A DNA stretch of 64,000 nt from Ochrobactrum vermis (GTDB lineage: Bacteria > Pseudomonadota > Alphaproteobacteria > Rhizobiales > Rhizobiaceae), in the NCBI RefSeq assembly GCF_002975205.1, contig NZ_PCOC01000002.1, positions 697,001 to 761,000 of the forward strand, given 5' to 3'. The position numbers were made by a program, and so were the translations under genes. The notes below the pieces were generated by a model. It was not told where the DNA came from and did no database searches. It was given only the letters and a program-made list of their open reading frames with translations. Positions 33,609 to 42,176 of the stretch are shown one piece after another. Position 1 is the stretch's first letter. Every line of letters starts with the position of its first letter.

Positions 33609-34955
33609 TCACTTGATTATCAGTCCCATGGACGGTGTATTCTTGGACCGCTGCGGTTTCTTTCGGGCGGGCCGGTCGATCGGGGTCGCCAGATCGCGGC
33701 TGCTCACGGGATTGACGATGTAGGGCGTGATCAAGACCACCAGCTCGGTCTCGCGTTTCTGAAATCGCTCCGAGCGGAACAGACTTCCAAGGATCGGCGT
33801 GTCTCCAAGGACGGGGACTTTCTCCAGATTGCGAGTCATGTTTTGCTGAAACAATCCAGCCAGCGCAAAAGTCTGACCACTCCCCACTTCAACGGTGGTG
33901 TCGACCCTGCGAACGACGAAGCTCGGATAGCTGAAACCGTCAGAGCCCGCAGATGCATTGATGCTGGAGATTTCGCTAACCTCCGGCTTGACATGCATGG
34001 CAATGCGGTTCTTTCCGATAACGGTCGGAGTGAAGTTTAGCGAAACCCCGAAGGGCTTGTATTCTACAGTATAAACACCCTGGCCCTGCGGTACCTGGAT
34101 TGGAATTTCTCCGCCTGCGAGAAAATTGGCAGGCTGTCCGCTGACCGCAGTCAGATTTGGTTCGGCGAGTATTTTCACCAGACCATTGCGTTTGAGTGCT
34201 TCGATCACGACATCAAACTTGAAACCGCCCGATGTGGATCCGCCAGCGCCGAGATTGCCGCCGCCGTCAGGAACGGCATTGTTACCGAATATTCCCAACT
34301 TGAGACCATTCGATTCATATCCGAATTCCCAGTCAATGCCGTAAGATTGCAGTTCACTGCGCGCTACTTCCGCAAAGCGGACGCGAATATTGACTTGCTG
34401 TGACCCTCCGCCCAGAGTCGAATTGTTGATCGGTGGCTGATCGGGAAGGGAAAAGCTGCGGGCAACATTCTCTGTCGCCAGTGCGTCATCGATATTACCG
34501 GCCTGGCCATCCACAATGAGCTGGTTGCCGCTGAACGTCAGATTGGTGGTTGAAGTTGGGGCGGCTGCCTGATTTGCGCGGTTGGCTGCACGGGCATTGT
34601 TGGCCACCACGATCTGGGTCGCCGCCTGTATCTTGCGAGCCCGGGTCATGGCGATAAGGTTGGTTGCGCCGGGTTTCACGCCGTAAACATAGACAACGTC
34701 GGGCGCGACGACCTGTAGTTCAGCGATGGTTGAATCGGCCATGAAAACAGATTCGACAGGTTCGTTGAAACGTATGATACGACCTTGCCCGACAGGCAGA
34801 TCGATAGCTGTTTGTCCCGACAAGCGTAAGGCGTCCTGAGCGTTTGCCGTCCCGCATAGCAACAAAACCACTGTGCCAATGAGCGCCAGAATACGGCAAC
34901 ATGCCTGCCGGAAAACATTTCCAGGACATGGTTGTCGTAATGCGAATTCATCCAT
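33609..34955 (-). CDS. Secretin of CpaC/RcpA (Tad) type serving the T3SS
   Basis: This 448-aa protein has a signal peptide (ALIGTVVLLLCGTANA), an N-terminal pilus-type domain (LSGQTAIDLPVGQGRIIRF...VVYVYGVKPGATNLIAM, residues about 45-125) and a C-terminal secretin pore domain with GGEIPIQVPQGQG and VPVLGDTPILGSLFRS. The pilus-type N-domain and the overall length are those of Tad secretins (CpaC), not of YscC/RhcC2. It lies between sctV and the CpaD-like gene with short gaps, so it is part of the T3SS operon and presumably forms its outer-membrane ring. Confidence 0.88.
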   Translation of the reverse strand: MDEFALRQPCPGNVFRQACCRILALIGTVVLLLCGTANAQDALRLSGQTAIDLPVGQGRIIRFNEPVESVFMADSTIAELQVVAPDVVYVYGVKPGATNLIAMTRARKIQAATQIVVANNARAANRANQAAAPTSTTNLTFSGNQLIVDGQAGNIDDALATENVARSFSLPDQPPINNSTLGGGSQQVNIRVRFAEVARSELQSYGIDWEFGYESNGLKLGIFGNNAVPDGGGNLGAGGSTSGGFKFDVVIEALKRNGLVKILAEPNLTAVSGQPANFLAGGEIPIQVPQGQGVYTVEYKPFGVSLNFTPTVIGKNRIAMHVKPEVSEISSINASAGSDGFSYPSFVVRRVDTTVEVGSGQTFALAGLFQQNMTRNLEKVPVLGDTPILGSLFRSERFQKRETELVVLITPYIVNPVSSRDLATPIDRPARKKPQRSKNTPSMGLIIK

Positions 34956-34981
34956 GTTTTATTGTTCCCACTCTTATTATT

Positions 34982-37114
34982 TCACGCCTGTTGTGAGTGA
35001 CCGACGTCCTGCATACGATTGGTCAATCTGCCTTGAGCGCCATTCCCGGAACTTGATCCGCTAACCGTCCCCAGCGGCTGCACGTTGAATTCAAAGGCTA
35101 ACTCCTGATAGGACAATACCGATATATCGATGCCGTGATGGATGAGCAGGGCACGCAGATGCGGGCGAATATCTGCAGCTGTAATAACGACAGGCGCGGT
35201 TTCGGCCGTCGAGCGTGCGTTCAATTGCTTGATCTGCTGGGCAACACTGCGAAGCGCATCATCGGATAAATCGAGCACCGCGCCTGTGTCCGCATGTCGT
35301 AGTGCATTTCGTACATCGTGTTCGGCGGAGCGTTCAAGAATGAACGCGGCGATAACATGATTGTCATCGGCTGCCCCAAAACTGATCTGTCTTTTCAAAG
35401 CCATGCGGACTTTTTCATTCAGTGCACGCGTCTCCTCGTTTCCTGCCTCGATAAGAGCTTCCAGGATGACGCGAAGGTTGCGTATCGTCACGCCTTCTGC
35501 GACGAGCATTCGCAGAACCTCCAGCACTTTCGTGGTCGGCATTGTCTCCCTCGCCTGTGTCACGAGCTCTGATGAGGTTTTGCTAAGATCTTGCAGGAGA
35601 TGGTTGGTCTCCTGAATGCCGATGAAATGCTGGGAATACATCCTGAAAACAAAACCCAGCAAAGGCCCCACACTATTCCCGAGTGGTCGAAAAGGAATAT
35701 CGGCAGCGGTAAGGAGGGCCTGATGATCCCCGACAACCAGAAACATCTGCCTCTGACCCTGTATCTTTATCAAGGCGTCGCCGGCAATGCCCGCCAGTTC
35801 GAGATGCGCCGGGTCTTCCTCGACAAGAACACAACCGGGCGGAATTTCCATTTCAAGCACCGGCACGTCATCAAGATCGATGCGCAACTGGCGCGGTTTT
35901 AATTTTCTGTCGACAAGCCGGGGAACTGGAGGCACGTCGATGCCAAGTTCACTGCTAAGAAGGCCGCGCGCTTCATTTTGCGACGCTTGCAGCAAATCGG
36001 CGGGCATATCTGTTGCCAGCTCCGTACCAATTCGAATGACAAGCGGTGAATCGTAGACCGGTAAGTGCTCTTCGCTGTCGCCATCGTTGGACACCTGCCT
36101 CAACTGCACCGGTTCGGCGGCCTTCTTAACTTCGTCGGCCTGATTACGTTGCATCGCATAACCGGCCACACCGAGAATAAGGCCGAGCATGATAAATACC
36201 GGCATCGGGAAGCCGGGCACGATCGCCAGAACGAACATGATCAGGCTCGCCATGATCAGGCTTCGCGAATTGCGCAGCAGCTGTGACGTAATCTGGCGAC
36301 CCAGATCGCTACCATTTTCCGAGCTGGCAACGCGTGTAACCATTGTACCGGCAGCAACGGCAACCAGAAGTGCTGGAATCTGAGCCACAAGACCATCACC
36401 CACCGAAAGCAGGGAATATGTCATGCCGGCTTCTGCAAACCCCATTTCGTGCTGCAGAACTCCAACGGCGAGACCACCGATCAGATTGACGAAAATAAAA
36501 ACCATTCCGGCAAGCACGTCGCCTTTAACGAACTTCATGGCACCGTCCATGGCACCGAAGAACTGACTCTCCTGTTCGAGTGTCTGGCGCATCGCGCGTG
36601 CTTGAGCCTGATTGATGTCGCCGTTACGCAATTCGGCATCAATACTCATCTGCTTGCCAGGCAGGGCATCCAGCGTGAACCGTGCTGCGACTTCGGCAAC
36701 TCGTTCGGCACCCTTGGCTATCACCACGAACTGGGCAATCGTAATAATGAAAAATATGATCAGGCCGACAGCTATACTTCCGCCAACCACGAAATTCCCG
36801 AAAGCGGTTACGATTTCACCAGCGTCAGCCTGCAGAAGAATGAGGCGGGTTGTTGTGATGGTGATCGCCAGTCGAAAAAGGGTGGCAATCAGGATCGCGG
36901 AAGGCAGCGCAGAAAACTGGAGGGGCGTGGTTGCATAAAGCGAACTGAGCAGGATGAGGACGCTGAATGCGATGTTAAGCGTGATGAGTCCGTCCACAGC
37001 CCAGGTCGGCAACGGTATAACCATCATGCTGACGGCTACCAGAACCAACACGGCGATCACGATATCGCTGGTGTTGCGTGCTCTCGCGAGGAAGCGGGTT
37101 ATTCTGTTCATCAT
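34982..37114 (-). CDS. sctV: T3SS export gate protein SctV (LcrD/FlhA family)
   Basis: This 710-aa protein has an N-terminal half with eight membrane segments, including the conserved FHIPEP-type loop region (DALPGKQMSIDAELRNGDINQAQARAMRQ), and a C-terminal cytoplasmic domain with LSYQELAFEFNVQPLGTV. It forms the nonameric export gate ring. Its start overlaps the stop of the TPR gene upstream (ATGA), matching the sctX-sctY-sctV order of Yersinia. Confidence 0.95.
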   Translation of the reverse strand: MMNRITRFLARARNTSDIVIAVLVLVAVSMMVIPLPTWAVDGLITLNIAFSVLILLSSLYATTPLQFSALPSAILIATLFRLAITITTTRLILLQADAGEIVTAFGNFVVGGSIAVGLIIFFIITIAQFVVIAKGAERVAEVAARFTLDALPGKQMSIDAELRNGDINQAQARAMRQTLEQESQFFGAMDGAMKFVKGDVLAGMVFIFVNLIGGLAVGVLQHEMGFAEAGMTYSLLSVGDGLVAQIPALLVAVAAGTMVTRVASSENGSDLGRQITSQLLRNSRSLIMASLIMFVLAIVPGFPMPVFIMLGLILGVAGYAMQRNQADEVKKAAEPVQLRQVSNDGDSEEHLPVYDSPLVIRIGTELATDMPADLLQASQNEARGLLSSELGIDVPPVPRLVDRKLKPRQLRIDLDDVPVLEMEIPPGCVLVEEDPAHLELAGIAGDALIKIQGQRQMFLVVGDHQALLTAADIPFRPLGNSVGPLLGFVFRMYSQHFIGIQETNHLLQDLSKTSSELVTQARETMPTTKVLEVLRMLVAEGVTIRNLRVILEALIEAGNEETRALNEKVRMALKRQISFGAADDNHVIAAFILERSAEHDVRNALRHADTGAVLDLSDDALRSVAQQIKQLNARSTAETAPVVITAADIRPHLRALLIHHGIDISVLSYQELAFEFNVQPLGTVSGSSSGNGAQGRLTNRMQDVGHSQQA

Positions 37115-37506
37115 GCCCCGATCTCTGCCCGCATTTTCACAAACAGGTTAAAAGTCTGTCGTGCCTCTTCCTGACGCCCCGCCGCATGAAGAGCGCGGCT
37201 TTTCAGCAGGTGAAGCGCCGGATCATGTCTGTCGCCCAGTGTTTCGAGCCGCGAGATTGTTTCAAGAGCCTTGTCGGCTTCACCATCCAGTGTGAGAAGG
37301 TGACTGAGCGTTCGGAGGACCCCGATATCGTCCGGGGACAACTGGGCTGCAATCAAAAGATAAGCCGCTCCTCGTTTGGCCTGTCCATGACATCCGTAGA
37401 CATAGCCAAGCAGATGTAGCAGCTGAACGGTGTCACGAGGATTTGTCAGTGCTGGTCTCCTCGCGCAGCCGATCGGAAAAACTGTTGTGGCGGCTGATTT
37501 CATCAT
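37111..37506 (-). CDS. sctY: TPR protein, likely SctY (YscY family)
   Basis: This protein of up to 131 aa consists of about three TPR-like helical hairpins (LLHLLGYVYGCHGQAKRGAA, VLRTLSHLLTLDGEADKALE, LHLLKSRALHAAGRQEEAR), which aligns by eye over its whole length with YscY. YscY is a chaperone for SctX and binds SctV. The ATG at 37506 makes a 74-base overlap with the sctX-like gene; a CTG at 37449 preceded by GGAG would give a near-adjacent start and matches the YscY N-terminus better. Start choice is therefore uncertain. Confidence 0.72.
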   Translation of the reverse strand: MMKSAATTVFPIGCARRPALTNPRDTVQLLHLLGYVYGCHGQAKRGAAYLLIAAQLSPDDIGVLRTLSHLLTLDGEADKALETISRLETLGDRHDPALHLLKSRALHAAGRQEEARQTFNLFVKMRAEIGA

Positions 37507-37885
37507 CGATCAATGCGACTGTGAGCGAGCGTAGATTTCCGTTTCCCTCCAGCGGCATCAGACCACCATCGATATATTCGCCGAGCAGTTGGGCTGCATG
37601 CCGGATGATCGAAACATCGGCGATGCGCGGGCGCACGAATTCGGTAAGAATTTCGTTGAGCGTGTCGCTGTTGTGCAGCGACGCGAATGTCATTTCGGAC
37701 TGTGTGGCCTCGCTGGCGTCTGCCTGTGCCGTACCTTGTGCAGTTCTGCGCTTGCGAAGTGCATCAATGGCCTTCAGATCCTGGCGCTCGACTGCTTTCC
37801 CCTGAACGGCGTGGGAGCGCCCGATGTTCCGGATATCGCTTGGCGGGCCTGGGTCAAGGCGGATTGCATCCGTGCGCCGCGTCAT
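37433..37885 (-). CDS. sctX: Likely SctX (YscX family) early T3SS substrate
   Basis: This 150-aa protein has no signal peptide. The N-terminus is polar (RLDPGPPSDIRNIGR) and the C-terminal half is helical (LNEILTEFVRPRIADVSIIRHAAQLL). Size, helical C-terminus and position between sctD and a SctY-like TPR gene fit YscX, which is exported and needed for secretion. Sequence similarity by eye is weak, so the call rests mainly on context. It overlaps the sctD stop by 4 bases. Confidence 0.55.
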   Translation of the reverse strand: MTRRTDAIRLDPGPPSDIRNIGRSHAVQGKAVERQDLKAIDALRKRRTAQGTAQADASEATQSEMTFASLHNSDTLNEILTEFVRPRIADVSIIRHAAQLLGEYIDGGLMPLEGNGNLRSLTVALIDDEISRHNSFSDRLREETSTDKSS

Positions 37886-38799
37886 CGGTAATTCAGAGCA
37901 ATTGTTGCCCCCTCCTTGCTAAGGTGAAGCGACTTCTCGCCAATCTTGCTGATCATCCAGCCATCATCCACATAGGCACCCTCATGATACCGAGTGCCGT
38001 CTCCTGCCAACACGTAGGAATTCGGTCCGAACCAGATGGCTTGTAGTGCAAGGCGAGGGGGCGTGCCGACACCGTTGACGGCGACATTCGAAGTCAGCAC
38101 GATTCTGTCGCCATAGTTCCGATCAAACCAGGACTGTATATCCAGCCAGGCCTCGCTTTTCTCCTTGGCTAACGCGCCTGAAGCCACGAGGCGGTTTTTT
38201 TCGACTGCCAAAGTCACTCCACCGATGCCTGCCTGGTCCAGTTGAGCAGCCAGCAGGCCTTGGGCGACAGCCGGAGTTTCTGCCTTGTCCGGCATGGCGG
38301 CCTGCATCGTGCTGCCGGGGTCAGTGCCGAGATCCGCGCCTACAGGGGAGCTCATCAATGCGTGGGCCGCTAGAGACGCAAAGACGCCGATACAACAGAC
38401 CACAGTCGCGACCGCAGTCGTTGGGCGTTTGAAAAAGCTTTTTGGCTCGGGCTGAGACGGAGCACAGATTACCATCTGTGCATCGCCGACGACGATGTTG
38501 ACAGGTAGTCGGCTTCGATACCCGTGTCCCTCGGCGATGTGATGAGTGTTTACTTCAACATCACCACCGACAGCCTCGATTTCGATGCGGCGACCTGTGG
38601 GCCGCACCAGCACATGACGCGCGGCGATACCCGCGTCCTTCAGAACAATATCAGCTTCAGCGTCGGAACCGATGACGTAAGCTGAACCATCAAGCGAGAT
38701 GGTTGCGCCTTGGTGTAATCCTGCGGCGACGCTCAGTCGAACATTTCCATCCGCAAAGCCGCTACGCCATTTTTCCAGTAAAGCGGGCAGCGCGTGCAT
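37882..38799 (-). CDS. sctD: T3SS inner-membrane ring protein SctD (YscD family, FHA domain)
   Basis: This 305-aa protein has an N-terminal cytoplasmic FHA-like domain (residues about 20-115; VIGSDAEADIVLKDAGIAARHVLV), one membrane segment (TAVATVVCCIGVFASLAAHALM) and a periplasmic part with BON-like folds. This is the SctD layout. It is shorter than YscD (about 420 aa), so it has fewer periplasmic domains. It lies between the small needle-like gene and the sctX-like gene. Confidence 0.85.
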   Translation of the reverse strand: MHALPALLEKWRSGFADGNVRLSVAAGLHQGATISLDGSAYVIGSDAEADIVLKDAGIAARHVLVRPTGRRIEIEAVGGDVEVNTHHIAEGHGYRSRLPVNIVVGDAQMVICAPSQPEPKSFFKRPTTAVATVVCCIGVFASLAAHALMSSPVGADLGTDPGSTMQAAMPDKAETPAVAQGLLAAQLDQAGIGGVTLAVEKNRLVASGALAKEKSEAWLDIQSWFDRNYGDRIVLTSNVAVNGVGTPPRLALQAIWFGPNSYVLAGDGTRYHEGAYVDDGWMISKIGEKSLHLSKEGATIALNYR

Positions 38800-38824
38800 C
38801 GGCTTGTTATCCTCCCGGCAAAAT

Positions 38825-38851
38825 TGCCCGACCGGACCGTCCGGCCGGGCA
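38825..38851 (-). terminator. Intercistronic hairpin between sctF-like gene and sctD
   Basis: Twelve-base arms (TGCCCGACCGGA / TCCGGCCGGGCA) with a 3-base loop and one wobble pair, followed on the minus strand by ATTTTG. It sits between the small needle-like gene and sctD. It may act as a leaky terminator or a 3' stabiliser that lets the small protein be made in excess. Confidence 0.6.
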
Positions 38852-38875
38852 GAATCGTGTCAGGACACGCTCGTA

Positions 38876-39052
38876 TTAGCGACCAGACTGGCCGACCGCA
38901 TCTGCTACACGGTTGCGTGACTGACCCTTGGCTTTGTCGGTTTCGACCGTAAGGTTGAACTTGGTCATTGCGAGCTGAAAGGCTTTCTGCTCTTGCCAGA
39001 AAGATTTCAGTTCGTTCACATTCCCGCCGGTCGTATCATCTACTTGTGTCAC
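38876..39052 (-). CDS. Small T3SS protein, candidate needle subunit SctF
   Basis: This gene starts at a GTG behind AAGGAG and encodes 58 aa, so it is easy to miss. The protein has a polar N-terminus and a helical part (LKSFWQEQKAFQLAMTKFN) ending RNRVADAVGQSGR. Needle and rod subunits are short helical hairpin proteins; because a rod-like SctI is encoded separately at 40736-41371, this is the best needle candidate. It is shorter than usual needles (70-85 aa). The 225 bases upstream (39053-39277) show no other gene. Confidence 0.5.
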   Translation of the reverse strand: MTQVDDTTGGNVNELKSFWQEQKAFQLAMTKFNLTVETDKAKGQSRNRVADAVGQSGR

Positions 39053-39277
39053 TGGGGGTCTCCTTGAGTTCGAACTTCATGCCCGACAGTAACGGCCGGA
39101 CAGGTTCTCAGGTGCAGCGCGATACTAGCTTGGGGTTCCAAGTTCGGAAAATCCATTTGGTTCAGCGTTGGCCAGATGCGCTGGCGGTCGTGAAAACCCG
39201 CCTATTTCGCGATTTTCGTGAGTGGAGCAACGACGTGGGGCGGAAATAATGAACGTAAACCGCGGCCATGGTGGAAG

Positions 39278-39886
39278 TCAAAATTCGCCTGCGACACGTC
39301 GAACGATCCCAGCGCCCAGTTCACGGTGCTCCACTGTGACACGGTCTTTTTCGGGAATTTCATCTGCAAATTTCAGTTTCAGTCGGGCAACGACGATATC
39401 CGATGCGTGTAAGCCCCATCCGTGAAAGCAACCCCATCCATCTGTAACGATCTCGTCCAATGCCAGTTCGACATCGCCAAGCGGTCGGTTCTCCGCCGCA
39501 AGTTCACGGTTTCTGAGTGCGGAGGTGATAACATCTTCGCCGAGAAGGGTCTCGAGGCGGATCGCCTGTCTCCTGTCAATGATACCGGCGATTGCATTTG
39601 CCCGAAAAACGGCACCACTGCGCAGGATGAGTTCACCGAACCTGGCAGAGGGTATCAGCGCGATTGACCGGTCTTCTTCCCCAACCGTTTCCTCCGTAGG
39701 GGAGGGTAGATCGTAATGCGCGATCAAGCGTTGAGACAAGCGCCGCCGCAGGCGATGACTCCTTAAGAGTAGATCGCATTGTGTAAGGGAAATACGATCA
39801 TCAAAGCATGCAGAAAGTTTTTCAGGCACGACATAGTCGGCAGGCTGGTCAAGAAAATTGCGCCATGCTGTGTCGGATTCATCCAT
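39278..39886 (-). CDS. sctK: T3SS sorting-platform protein SctK (YscK family)
   Basis: The ATG at 39886 overlaps the sctJ stop (ATGGATGA) and gives 202 aa; an ATG at 39943 would overlap by 65 bases. The protein shows the SctK opening pattern (FLDQPADYVVPEKLSACF) and the central RLSQRLIAHYDL motif, and has no membrane segment. SctK links the sorting platform to the SctD ring. The order J-K matches Yersinia. Confidence 0.75.
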   Translation of the reverse strand: MDESDTAWRNFLDQPADYVVPEKLSACFDDRISLTQCDLLLRSHRLRRRLSQRLIAHYDLPSPTEETVGEEDRSIALIPSARFGELILRSGAVFRANAIAGIIDRRQAIRLETLLGEDVITSALRNRELAAENRPLGDVELALDEIVTDGWGCFHGWGLHASDIVVARLKLKFADEIPEKDRVTVEHRELGAGIVRRVAGEF

Positions 39887-40700
39887 TTGGCGAAGCCGTT
39901 CTCTTGGACGGAGGCAGAAGCTCACCGATCCTGTATTCTCCATTTTTGCGTCGGCTGATGAGCAGGAATATCCAGATAGCCAATCCTGATATAGCCGCTA
40001 CGAAGGTGCTGATCAGCCAGATCGCTGGCACCACACTGTCCGGATGCAGCCATAGCCCAAGAAAGGATGTGTAACCCTGAACATCCTCGCTGGCGTCTGT
40101 GGGCGCCATGACGGGAACCAGAACCACTGAAACCTTGTCATAGGAAAGGCCCGCGACACCGTTGGCAACAAGCATCTTTACCTGCGGGATCAAGCTGTTC
40201 ATCGGAACGGATGTCTTGTGGCGGATGAACACTGAAGCCGAGGATGGCACCAGATTTTGCCGAAGTGGGTCGTTTTCAGGCAAGACGAGATGTACGCGCG
40301 CGGAAAGCACACCATCGATATCCAGGATTGTCTTGGATAGTTCCTGGCTTAGTCCGTAAATCATGCGAGCCTTTTCCTGAACGGGTGAGGAGATAAGGCC
40401 ATCATTCTTGAAGACGTCGCCAAGGCTTTCAAAACTCTGCTTTGGAAGTCCATTCTCATTGAGAATGGCCATGGCATCTGCAAAACGGTCTTTTGGAACG
40501 GAAACGGTTATCTTGCCGCTTTTACTGTTTTCCCGCTCTGCGGGTATGCCTTTGCGAGCAAGTGCAGCCACGACTTCGTTTGCCTGACGCTGATCGAGAT
40601 CGGTATAAAGCTCGACAGTACAGGCCTGCAGCACCAGAAGTGACATGATGAGGACGAGGGCACGAACCCTGGAGGAAACCATGCGCGCGTTCAAACCCAT
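39879..40700 (-). CDS. sctJ: T3SS inner-ring lipoprotein SctJ (YscJ family)
   Basis: This 273-aa protein has a lipoprotein signal (LVLIMSLLVLQAC) followed by the typical VELYTDLDQRQANEVVAALARKGI opening, a second YscJ subdomain (SARVHLVLPENDPLRQ, VAGLSYDKVSVVLVPV) and a C-terminal membrane segment (WLISTFVAAISGLAIWIFLL). This is the complete SctJ layout of the inner-membrane ring. Confidence 0.94.
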   Translation of the reverse strand: MGLNARMVSSRVRALVLIMSLLVLQACTVELYTDLDQRQANEVVAALARKGIPAERENSKSGKITVSVPKDRFADAMAILNENGLPKQSFESLGDVFKNDGLISSPVQEKARMIYGLSQELSKTILDIDGVLSARVHLVLPENDPLRQNLVPSSASVFIRHKTSVPMNSLIPQVKMLVANGVAGLSYDKVSVVLVPVMAPTDASEDVQGYTSFLGLWLHPDSVVPAIWLISTFVAAISGLAIWIFLLISRRKNGEYRIGELLPPSKRTASPNG

Positions 40701-40735
40701 TGCCTCAACATAAGAGATAAGTGCATGCTGCTCGC

Positions 40736-41371
40736 CTATTGTTGCTTTACCAGGGTATTAACCGATGTGGAGGCAGCGGCGACGCTACTTGTCGCCAGCG
40801 ATGCGCTGAAGCTGGCCCAGGAAATAGAAACGTAACGATCCAGAACGTCGTCCAGACTTGCCAGATCCTGACCACCATTTGAACGGTCGTCTACCCGGTC
40901 ATGTGCAGTCGTGCCTTGGGAGGGGTCTAGCGCTTCTTTTGCCTGCACGGCATTTTTTCCAGCCAGCATATTTTGGGCGTTTTCGACGACGCCAACGAAG
41001 GATTTCACGCCGGAACTCATGAAAGAATTGGGTGACAATGACCGGCCGTCAGAGCCTGCTTTATCAAGATAGTCCAGCAATCGTTCGGACTTGACGTTGG
41101 TTGAGCCATTCAACTCCGGCGACGAGCGATCAGTTCCACGGCTTTGCAAGGTCGTCGTATTGGAAGAAGACGGATCGGCCTGTGCGACCTGCGTTGTCTG
41201 CGTTTCAGTAATTTTTTGGGCTGTCATGCTGGCCTGCTGTTCTTTTAGGCGCAGCGCTGTTTCTGCGTCTGTCAGACCGGCAGGAGAGGCTGCGGCCACA
41301 TTCGAAACGGGGTTCGCAACGGTCAACATCTGTGTCGAAATCAACCCGGATGCGATGGGTGCAACTTGCAT
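40736..41371 (-). CDS. sctI: T3SS inner rod protein SctI (NolB/YscI-like)
   Basis: This 211-aa protein has a low-complexity Ser/Thr/Gln-rich first half and a C-terminal segment (SLATSSVAAASTSVNTLVKQQ) closely like the NTLLKQQ ends of inner rod proteins. It lies directly upstream of sctJ, the place of nolB in rhizobial T3SS loci. It starts behind GAGGAG. It is longer than YscI because of the N-terminal half, like NolB. Confidence 0.78.
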   Translation of the reverse strand: MQVAPIASGLISTQMLTVANPVSNVAAASPAGLTDAETALRLKEQQASMTAQKITETQTTQVAQADPSSSNTTTLQSRGTDRSSPELNGSTNVKSERLLDYLDKAGSDGRSLSPNSFMSSGVKSFVGVVENAQNMLAGKNAVQAKEALDPSQGTTAHDRVDDRSNGGQDLASLDDVLDRYVSISWASFSASLATSSVAAASTSVNTLVKQQ

Positions 41372-41381
41372 GGCGTGCTCC

Positions 41382-42029
41382 TCAATTGACTTTTTCTACA
41401 GTCGGCGAACCGACATCGACTGATTGTGCCTGGGTTTGCCGTCCGCGAAATACACGTACATTCGTGGGAGCGTCGGATACGGTTTCCGCTGTCGTAAACG
41501 TGCCGACGGTTTCCTTGACGAGGGCGATGTAGGCAGGTGGGCCCGATATGGATGCCGCCTTTTGCTCGCGGTCGATCCGAACCGGAAACCGTGGATCGAC
41601 AAGCCCCAGATTATCAAGTCGCTGGCTGATACCATCAAGCGCTCTGTCGTCCATGGCTAGCACTTCGGTGCGGTTTTCGGTCTCGTTGCTGATGTGCAAT
41701 GTGGAACCGTCGAAATACCAGACTAGGCCGTAACGGTTGCAAACCCACTCAAGGAACTCCTTCGCGTTGCCTTGCGGCACACTTGCGGTGACACGTCCTT
41801 TGATTTCAGGGCTCATCTGAGTGGATACCCCGATATTTCGACCGAATTCGGTTAGCGTGTCACGCACTGACTGATCGATAACCATGTACTGGTAAGGACC
41901 CTCGGGCCATTTAGGTTCAGCGGCCCAGCTCATATTGGCCCATGTGAGTACAAGTGCGAAACCAATCCCGAAGGCGGATATAGTCTCCGACCGGCGTTGC
42001 CGAGGGCGATTTCGGTCAGCTTTTCGCAT
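41382..42029 (-). CDS. T3SS secretin N-terminal half (RhcC1-like, SctC N0/N1)
   Basis: This 215-aa protein has an N-terminal signal peptide (FGIGFALVLTWANMSWA) and then two small domains like the N-terminal rings of YscC (YMVIDQSVRDTLTEFGRNIG, VTASVPQGNAKEFLEWVC, YGLVWYFDGSTLHIS). It ends before any pore domain. Split secretins with a separate N-terminal protein (RhcC1) are known in rhizobial systems. Here the matching RhcC2 is missing and the only pore protein in the cluster is the CpaC-like one at 33609-34955. Confidence 0.82.
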   Translation of the reverse strand: MRKADRNRPRQRRSETISAFGIGFALVLTWANMSWAAEPKWPEGPYQYMVIDQSVRDTLTEFGRNIGVSTQMSPEIKGRVTASVPQGNAKEFLEWVCNRYGLVWYFDGSTLHISNETENRTEVLAMDDRALDGISQRLDNLGLVDPRFPVRIDREQKAASISGPPAYIALVKETVGTFTTAETVSDAPTNVRVFRGRQTQAQSVDVGSPTVEKVN

Positions 42030-42176
42030 CTATCCACACAAGATTGAGCTGGGATCATCCATCGATGAAGGATACCGGCTCGACGGCACAACGGAAAATC
42101 CAAATGGAACGGGAGATCGACGAAAACTGCATTATTGATCGCAAGGTTGTTTCGCAGACGGCTTCGGGAGAATGGT

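Noticed and set aside
38876..39052. Reading the 58-residue protein as the inner rod SctI
   Set aside because: A better SctI candidate with the typical NTLxKQQ end lies directly upstream of sctJ at 40736-41371.
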